This document shows, piece after piece, positions 13,166-17,877 of a stretch of DNA of 17,877 nt. The stretch covers positions 1 to 17,877 of the forward strand of contig JACCUM010000005.1 in the NCBI GenBank assembly GCA_013811805.1. Reading direction: 5' to 3'. The stretch is from Geodermatophilaceae bacterium. Its GTDB lineage: Bacteria; Actinomycetota; Actinomycetes; Mycobacteriales; Geodermatophilaceae. Each line of letters starts with the position of its first letter. Within the stretch, counting starts at the first letter, position 1. Below the pieces are notes generated by a model, which saw nothing but the letters and a program-made list of their open reading frames with translations, was not told where the DNA came from and ran no database searches. The position numbers and the translations under genes are program-made.

Positions 13166-13798
13166 GTGAGCGCCAACAGCGCGGGATCGGCCGCGACTCT
13201 GGACCGGCTGGCAGCGCTGGTCTCCCCGGTGATCCGGGGAGCCGGTTATGACCTGGAAGACCTGATCCTGACCCCGATGGGGCGGCGCAGCCTGCTCAGA
13301 GTGGTCATCGATCGAGACGCTGGGGTCTCCCTCGATGACATCGCCGAGATGTCCCACGCGGTGGCCGCCGTCCTGGACGAGGACGAGGGAGTCATCGGCA
13401 AGGCGCCCTACGTTCTGGAGGTCACCTCGCCGGGCGTGGATCGGCCGCTGACCGAGCCCCGTCACTGGCGCCGGGCGATCGGGCGGTTGGTCGCGGTCCA
13501 CGTGGCGAGCAACGGTTCGCTGGCCGTGGAGGAGGGGTCCGCGGACTCGCCAGGTTCAACGCTGCGCGGTCGGGTTGCCGGCTTTGACGGGGTGGCGGTG
13601 ACCCTGAGCGTCGACGGCGTCGAGCATCTGCTGCCGCTGGCCGTCCTGGGAGCCGGGAGAGTCGAGCTGGAATTCAACCGTCCCGACGAGGGCGCCAAGC
13701 ACGAGCGAGCACAGCGGCAACACAAGGCGAAGAAGGGAAAGGGCGGCTTGAAATCCGCCCCCACCACCAGCGCAGTTCCCTCCGCGGAGGAGAAATGA
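13166..13798 (+). CDS. rimP: Ribosome maturation factor RimP
   Basis: 210 residues; RimP binds the free 30S subunit and is needed for late 16S/30S maturation. The N-terminal domain (about 10-95) contains GAGYDLEDLIL, LLRVVIDRDAGVSLDDIAEMSHAVAAVLDE and the family signature YVLEVTSPGVDRPL (Ser88-Pro-Gly-Val-Asp). The C-terminal SH3-like domain runs to about 172. A Lys/Arg-rich, disordered tail (residues about 172-210) makes it longer than the E. coli protein, as is usual in actinobacteria. GTG 13166 follows an excellent AAGGAGG (13152-13158) at 7 nt. The stop overlaps the nusA ATG by 4 nt, so the two are translationally coupled. Confidence 0.96.
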   Translation: MSANSAGSAATLDRLAALVSPVIRGAGYDLEDLILTPMGRRSLLRVVIDRDAGVSLDDIAEMSHAVAAVLDEDEGVIGKAPYVLEVTSPGVDRPLTEPRHWRRAIGRLVAVHVASNGSLAVEEGSADSPGSTLRGRVAGFDGVAVTLSVDGVEHLLPLAVLGAGRVELEFNRPDEGAKHERAQRQHKAKKGKGGLKSAPTTSAVPSAEEK

Positions 13799-14823
13799 AT
13801 ATCGACATCAGTGCTCTGCGAGGGATCGAACGCGAGAAGGGGATCTCGTTCGCGACTGTGGTCGAGGCCATCGAGACGGCCTTGCTCACCGCTTACCGGC
13901 ACAAAGAGGGCACCGACGCCCACGCGCGGGTCGTCGTCGACCGCAAGACCGGGGAGGTGTCGGTGTTCGCCCAGGAACTGGGTCCGGACGGCACGGTGCT
14001 CCGGGAGTACGACGACACGCCGAGCGGCTTCGGGCGGATCGCGGCGAGTACGGCGCGTCAGGTGATCTTGCAGCGTCTGCGCGATGCCGAGGACGAGAAC
14101 AACTTCGGGGAGTTCTCCGGTCGAGAAGGAGACTTGGTCGGAGGAGTCGTACAGGTGCATCGAGGTCGCAACGAGCGCGGCATCGTGGTCGTCGACATCG
14201 GCAAGTTCGAAGCCATCCTGCCGGCCGCCGAGCAGGTACCGGGGGAGGACTACAGCCATGGTTCGCGATTGAAGTGCTACGTCGTGTCGGTGACCAGAAC
14301 CCCGCGCGGACCCCAGGTGATGGTCAGCCGTAGGCACCCGAACCTGATTCGCAAGCTTTTCGCCCTCGAGGTTCCCGAGATCGCCGACGGCAGCGTGCAG
14401 ATTCCCGCGGTGGCCCGCGAGGCCGGGCATCGGACCAAGATCGCGGTGCACACCACGGTCGAGGGGTTGAACGCCAAGGGCGCCTGCATCGGCCCCGTCG
14501 GTCAGCGGGTACGCAACGTCATGAGCGAGCTACATGGCGAGAAGATCGACATCGTCGACTATTCCGAGGACCCGGCCGAGTTCGTCGGGCATGCGCTGTC
14601 CCCGGCCCGCGTACTCGAAGTGCACGTCGTCGACCCGGTGGCCAAGGCGGCCCGCGTCGTCGTACCGGACTTCCAGCTCTCGTTGGCCATCGGCAAGGAG
14701 GGGCAGAACGCGCGCTTGGCCGCGCGGCTGACCGGGTGGCGGATCGACATCCGCAGCGACGCCCAGGAGGAGTCTCCGGTCGAGGTCGCGCCAGCCGCTG
14801 CACCCCCGGTTGCCAGCCGGTGA
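13795..14823 (+). CDS. nusA: Transcription termination/antitermination protein NusA
   Basis: 342 residues, close to the roughly 347 of mycobacterial NusA. Domains in order: an N-terminal RNA-polymerase-binding domain (1-110, beginning MNIDISALRGIEREKGISF), S1 (about 113-180, GGVVQVHRGRNERGIVVVDIG), KH1 with G233-P-V-G (KGACIGPVGQRVRNVM), and KH2 with G300-K-E-G (LAIGKEGQNARLAARLTGW). The C-terminal acidic repeats of the E. coli protein are lacking, as in other actinobacteria. It binds nascent RNA and RNA polymerase, affecting pausing, Rho/intrinsic termination and rRNA antitermination. Its ATG overlaps the rimP stop (ATGA); the ribosome site GGAGGAG lies inside the end of rimP. Confidence 0.97.
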   Translation: MNIDISALRGIEREKGISFATVVEAIETALLTAYRHKEGTDAHARVVVDRKTGEVSVFAQELGPDGTVLREYDDTPSGFGRIAASTARQVILQRLRDAEDENNFGEFSGREGDLVGGVVQVHRGRNERGIVVVDIGKFEAILPAAEQVPGEDYSHGSRLKCYVVSVTRTPRGPQVMVSRRHPNLIRKLFALEVPEIADGSVQIPAVAREAGHRTKIAVHTTVEGLNAKGACIGPVGQRVRNVMSELHGEKIDIVDYSEDPAEFVGHALSPARVLEVHVVDPVAKAARVVVPDFQLSLAIGKEGQNARLAARLTGWRIDIRSDAQEESPVEVAPAAAPPVASR

Positions 14824-14855
14824 CGAGCCCGGGAAACGAAGGGCTGACCTCGCGC

Positions 14856-14861
14856 TAGACT
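14856..14861 (+). promoter_or_regulatory. Possible internal -10 (TAGACT) before ylxR
   Basis: TAGACT ends 5 nt before an in-frame GTG at 14867, and no ribosome-binding site is present, suggesting a leaderless internal promoter for ylxR-infB in addition to the rimP promoter. Confidence 0.35.
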
Positions 14862-14866
14862 GGGCG

Positions 14867-15163
14867 GTGGCCGATCGAGTGGTTCCGGTGCGCACATGTG
14901 TGGGCTGCCGGCAGCGTTCATCGATCAGCGAACTGTTGCGAGTCGTGGCGGTGTCCGGGCAGGTTGTCCCGGACCCGCAGCGCAGGTACGCAGGCCGAGG
15001 AGCTTCGCTGCATCCTCGACCCGAGTGCCTGGCACGCGCCGAACGACGAGGAGCCTTCCGACGAGCCCTACGGGTCACCGGAGACTTGTCGACCGAGGCG
15101 TTGCACAGCTTTGTCGCCGACCGTCTCGGCCAGCACCACGAACAGGATGGTTATGCGCCATGA
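14867..15163 (+). CDS. ylxR: YlxR-family (DUF448) RNA-binding protein
   Basis: 98 residues from GTG 14867. The family core is clear: VRTCVGCRQRSSISELLRVV, with Cys11-Val-Gly-Cys14, then RYAGRGASLHPRPECLARAERRGAFRRALRV. YlxR is a small basic protein encoded between nusA and infB; the fold suggests RNA binding, and reported roles include RNase P interaction and regulation. The start is uncertain: GTG 14867, 14879 and 14888 are all in frame and none has a Shine-Dalgarno site. I prefer 14867 because TAGACT is close upstream. The stop TGA overlaps an ATG (15160) that opens a 27-codon ORF ending at 15243, which looks non-coding. Confidence 0.88.
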   Translation: MADRVVPVRTCVGCRQRSSISELLRVVAVSGQVVPDPQRRYAGRGASLHPRPECLARAERRGAFRRALRVTGDLSTEALHSFVADRLGQHHEQDGYAP

Positions 15164-15189
15164 GTTCCCGCACCGTCGCGCCGCCAAGC

Positions 15190-15283
15190 GCGCCCGGACA
15201 TCAGGGTCCGTGCGCCCGTCGAGAGCAGGTCTTTCTCGGATGAGCACCCAGTGAAGAACCACCCGTGATCATGTTCCACCCGT
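15190..15283 (+). promoter_or_regulatory. Structured infB leader: strong hairpin, second stem and direct repeat
   Basis: The 170-nt gap between ylxR and infB holds a 10-position stem, 15190-15199 with 15206-15215 (9 pairs, one C-T mismatch, 6-nt loop ATCAGG). A weaker stem follows: CGAGA (15220-15224) with TCTCG (15234-15238). Then the direct repeat CCACCCGT occurs at 15259-15266 and 15276-15283. Two mini-ORFs (ATG 15240, MSTQ; GTG 15251, MKNHP) lie here. The first stem could terminate or process the ylxR transcript, or act as a leader control for infB; this is inference. Confidence 0.4.
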
Positions 15284-15333
15284 AACCACGAGGTCGCGCG
15301 GGCAGCCGCCGCCCTCACCTATGAGGAGTCACG

Positions 15334-17877
15334 TTGCCAGGCAAAGCCCGCGTCAGCGCCATCGCGAAAGAACTCGGCGTACCCAGCAAGGACGTCCTCG
15401 CCAAGCTGACCGAACTCGGTGAGTACGTCAAGAGCCCGTCCTCCACGGTCGAAGCACCGGTCGTCCGGCGCCTGCACGAGGCGTTCCCGGCCCCGACGGC
15501 CAAGCCCGTCAAGGCCGCCACGAAGGCCGCAAAGGCCGCCAAGTCCACTTCTGCTCCAGAGCTGGACCCGACCCCGGCAGCGACTCCGGGTCCAGGCGAC
15601 CCCGCCCCCGCTGCTGCTCCGGCTGCATTCGTCGAGGCACCAGCGCCTGCACCGGCGCGTCCGGCCGCGGTGCCCACTGCGGCTGCTCCTGCTCCCAGGC
15701 CGATGGCTGCGCAAGCTCCGGCGCCCGCTGCTCCGCCTGCGGCCGCGCCGGTCGCCCCTCCCGTACCGCCCGATGCCGCCGCAAGCGCCTCACCAGGTGA
15801 CATTCCACGGCCGATTCCGCGTCCGGGCGCCAGGCCGGGGGGCCCGCGCCCGGGTAACAACCCCTTTGGTGTCGGCAGTTCCACTGCTCCGCGTCCAGGT
15901 GCTCCGCGCCCGGGTTCGCCACCCCGCCCGGGTGGTACGGGTGGTCCAGGTGCAGCACGACCGAACCCGGGCATGGTCCCGGCTCGTCCCAGCCGCCCGA
16001 CTCCGGCCGGCGGCCGAAGTCGACCGGGTGGTCCCAGCGCAGGCCCAGGTGCCGGTGGTGCCCCCAGCGGTAGTGGCAACTACCGCGGCGGGGGTGGCGC
16101 TCCCGGCGCTCCCAGCGGTCCAGCCGGAGGTGGTGGCGGGTTCCGTGGCGGTCCTGGTGGACGCGGCGGCCGTGGTGGCCGTGGCAGCGGTACGGCGGGC
16201 GCGTTCGGTCGCCCCGGTGGTCGCGGCCCGGTCCGCGGGCGCAAGTCCAAGAAGCAGCGCCGTCAAGAGTTCGACAACATGCAGGCTCCGTCGATGGGCG
16301 GGGTTTCCCTACCGCGCGGAAACGGCGCAGTGGTCCGCCTGCCCCGTGGAGCCTCGCTGACCGACTTCGCCGAGAAGATCGGCGCGGACCCGGCGGCTCT
16401 GGTGGCCGCCCTGTTCCACCTGGGCGAGATGGTCACCGCGACCGCGTCGGTCAACGACGAGACGCTGGCCCTGCTGGGCGGCGAGATCGGCTACGAGGTC
16501 CAGGTCGTCAGTCCCGAGGACGAAGACCGCGAGCTGTTGGACTCCTTCGACCTGACCTTCGGTGACCAGGAGTTGGCCGAGGAGGACCTGATGGCCCGGC
16601 CGCCGGTCGTCACGGTGATGGGTCACGTCGACCACGGAAAGACCAAGCTCCTGGATGCGATCCGACGTACCGACGTGGTCGCCGACGAGGCAGGCGGCAT
16701 CACCCAGCACATCGGTGCCTACCAGGTGCCGGCCGAGCTCGATGGTGCCGAACGGCTGATCACCTTCATCGACACCCCCGGTCACGAGTCGTTCACGGCG
16801 ATGCGTGCCCGTGGTGCGAAGGTCACCGACATCGTGGTCCTGGTGGTTGCCGCCGACGATGGCGTCATGCCGCAGACGGTGGAGGCGCTCAACCACGCCC
16901 AGGCCGCGGACGTACCGATCGTGGTCGCAGTCAACAAGGTGGACAAGGAAGGCGCCAACCCGGGCAAGATCCGCCAGCAGCTGACCGAGTACGGCCTGGT
17001 TGCCGAGGAGTACGGCGGCGACACCCTGTTCGTCGACGTGTCCGCGACCAAGCGGCTGGGGCTGACCGAACTGCTCGAGGCAATTCTGCTGACCGCGGAT
17101 GCGTCTCTGGATCTGCAGGCCAACCGCGAGCAGGACGCCCAGGGTGTGGCCATCGAGGCGCACCTCGACCGCGGTCGCGGACCCGTGGCCACGGTTCTGG
17201 TGCAGCGCGGAACTCTCCGGATCGGGGACTCCATCGTCGCTGGTGACGCGTACGGACGGGTCCGGTCGATGCTCGACGAACACGGGGAGAAGCTGACCGA
17301 GGCGCTCCCCTCGCGTCCGGTCCAGGTGCTCGGCCTGACCTCGGTGCCACGCGCCGGCGACACGTTCCTCGTCGTCGACGAGGACCGAGTCGCCCGGCAG
17401 ATCGCCGAGCGTCGCCAGACCCGGATCCGCAACGCCCAGAACGCGGCGTCGCGCAAGCGGGTCAGTCTCGAAGACCTGGACTCGGCGTTGCGCGAGACCA
17501 GCGAGTTGAACCTGATCATCAAGGGTGACAACTCCGGAACCGTCGAGGCTCTGGAGGACGCGCTGCTGAAGATCCCGGTCGGTGAGGACATCTCGCTGCG
17601 GGTCATCCACCGTGGTGTCGGGGCCATCACCGAGGGCGACATCAACCTCGCGATCGCCGACAACGTCATCGTGCTCGGGTTCAACGTCCGGGCGGAGGGC
17701 AAGGCCACGGAGCTGGCCACCCGCGAGGGCATCGACATCCGGTACTACTCGGTGATCTATGCGGCGATCGACGAGATCGAGGCCGCCCTCAAGGGCATGC
17801 TCAAGCCGGAGTTCGAGGAGGTGCAGCTGGGTACGGCGGAGGTCCGCGAGGTCTTCCGGGTGCCGCGCATCGGCAAC
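15334..17877 (+). CDS. infB: Translation initiation factor IF-2 (3' end cut by window)
   Basis: 848 codons without stop to the window end; by comparison with other IF-2 proteins about 80-90 C-terminal residues are missing. IF-2 is the GTPase that places fMet-tRNA on the 30S subunit and joins the 50S. The IF2_N helical domain (PGKARVSAIAKELGVPSKDVLAKL) is followed by Ala/Pro-rich (about 55-155) and Gly/Pro/Arg-rich (about 156-304) low-complexity linkers, then a basic RGRKSKKQRRQEFDNM segment. The G domain is intact: G1 GHVDHGKT (430-437), G2 GGIT (454-457), G3 DTPGH (480-484), G4 NKVD (534-537), G5 SA (570-571). Later domains run to EVREVFRVPRIGN. TTG 15334 is supported by GAGGAG at 15323-15328. 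Confidence 0.97.
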   Translation, partial: MPGKARVSAIAKELGVPSKDVLAKLTELGEYVKSPSSTVEAPVVRRLHEAFPAPTAKPVKAATKAAKAAKSTSAPELDPTPAATPGPGDPAPAAAPAAFVEAPAPAPARPAAVPTAAAPAPRPMAAQAPAPAAPPAAAPVAPPVPPDAAASASPGDIPRPIPRPGARPGGPRPGNNPFGVGSSTAPRPGAPRPGSPPRPGGTGGPGAARPNPGMVPARPSRPTPAGGRSRPGGPSAGPGAGGAPSGSGNYRGGGGAPGAPSGPAGGGGGFRGGPGGRGGRGGRGSGTAGAFGRPGGRGPVRGRKSKKQRRQEFDNMQAPSMGGVSLPRGNGAVVRLPRGASLTDFAEKIGADPAALVAALFHLGEMVTATASVNDETLALLGGEIGYEVQVVSPEDEDRELLDSFDLTFGDQELAEEDLMARPPVVTVMGHVDHGKTKLLDAIRRTDVVADEAGGITQHIGAYQVPAELDGAERLITFIDTPGHESFTAMRARGAKVTDIVVLVVAADDGVMPQTVEALNHAQAADVPIVVAVNKVDKEGANPGKIRQQLTEYGLVAEEYGGDTLFVDVSATKRLGLTELLEAILLTADASLDLQANREQDAQGVAIEAHLDRGRGPVATVLVQRGTLRIGDSIVAGDAYGRVRSMLDEHGEKLTEALPSRPVQVLGLTSVPRAGDTFLVVDEDRVARQIAERRQTRIRNAQNAASRKRVSLEDLDSALRETSELNLIIKGDNSGTVEALEDALLKIPVGEDISLRVIHRGVGAITEGDINLAIADNVIVLGFNVRAEGKATELATREGIDIRYYSVIYAAIDEIEAALKGMLKPEFEEVQLGTAEVREVFRVPRIGN
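15808..16245 (+). repeat. Gly/Pro/Arg low-complexity region inside infB
   Basis: This part of infB encodes repeated RPGxP, GGPG and, near residue 270-285, GGRGG-type units. It is an in-frame, disordered linker between the IF-2 N domain and the GTPase core, usual in actinobacterial IF-2. It makes antisense frames stay open and explains the many spurious ORFs here. Confidence 0.8.

Noticed and set aside
15160..15243. 27-codon ORF overlapping the ylxR stop by ATGA
   Set aside because: It has no ribosome site of its own, a Pro/Ala/Arg composition without pattern, and it runs through the leader hairpin; the overlap may be chance.
15808..16245. Repeat array or CRISPR-like periodicity
   Set aside because: Repeats are in-frame Gly/Pro/Arg codons of the IF-2 linker with no constant repeat and spacer lengths.
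16309..17610. 433-codon open frame on the minus strand opposite infB
   Set aside because: It is antisense to the unmistakable IF-2 GTPase domain. Long antisense frames are expected at this GC content, and its translation has no recognisable domain.

Overview
The window comes from the chromosome of a high-GC Gram-positive bacterium (Actinomycetota). The evidence is the strong G/C preference at third codon positions, frequent GTG and TTG starts, a PriA-type HisA, an acVLRF1 release-factor-like protein, a DUF3097 remnant, mostly leaderless-looking promoters, and the rimP-nusA-ylxR-infB order with a Pro/Ala/Gly/Arg-rich IF-2. I cannot place it to genus.

Layout. (1) 142-4399: a GPP34-family protein, a complete copper amine oxidase with all catalytic residues, and an APC-type amino acid/amine permease, all on +. 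This looks like an amine uptake and oxidation unit. (2) 4488-5916: hisB, a 60-residue two-helix membrane protein and hisH, chained by two 4-nt GTGA stop/start overlaps. (3) 5929-9376: a 3.5-kb block that splits the histidine genes. It holds a PPOX-class flavin/F420-type protein (-), a decayed DUF3097 pseudogene (-), a secreted PQQ-type sugar dehydrogenase (+), a DinB-like protein (-) and a nitroreductase (-). (4) 9432-11369: hisA/priA, a Rid-family gene lacking the usual catalytic arginine, and hisF. (5) 11420-13059, on -: a lipoprotein, a ferritin-like DUF4439 protein and acVLRF1, read in that order away from rimP. (6) 13166-17877: rimP, nusA, ylxR and infB, the last cut by the window end about 80-90 codons short.

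How they work together. HisB, HisH, HisA and HisF cover the middle of histidine biosynthesis, but hisD, hisC and hisI are absent from the places where actinobacterial operons usually carry them. RimP (30S maturation), NusA (transcription elongation/termination), YlxR and IF-2 form the conserved translation/transcription operon. acVLRF1, diverging from it, is probably a peptidyl-tRNA hydrolase for stalled ribosomes.

Regulatory layer. Convergent gene pairs are separated by hairpins without U-tracts, and at hisH/PPOX both stop codons lie inside one hairpin. Several genes have a TAnnnT hexamer 5-7 nt before the start codon, the signature of leaderless transcripts. The infB leader carries a strong hairpin. 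I found no CRISPR array, tRNA, rRNA, transposase or phage gene. The least expected items are the membrane microprotein inside the his operon, the arginine-less Rid protein coupled to hisF, and the DUF3097 gene in decay.
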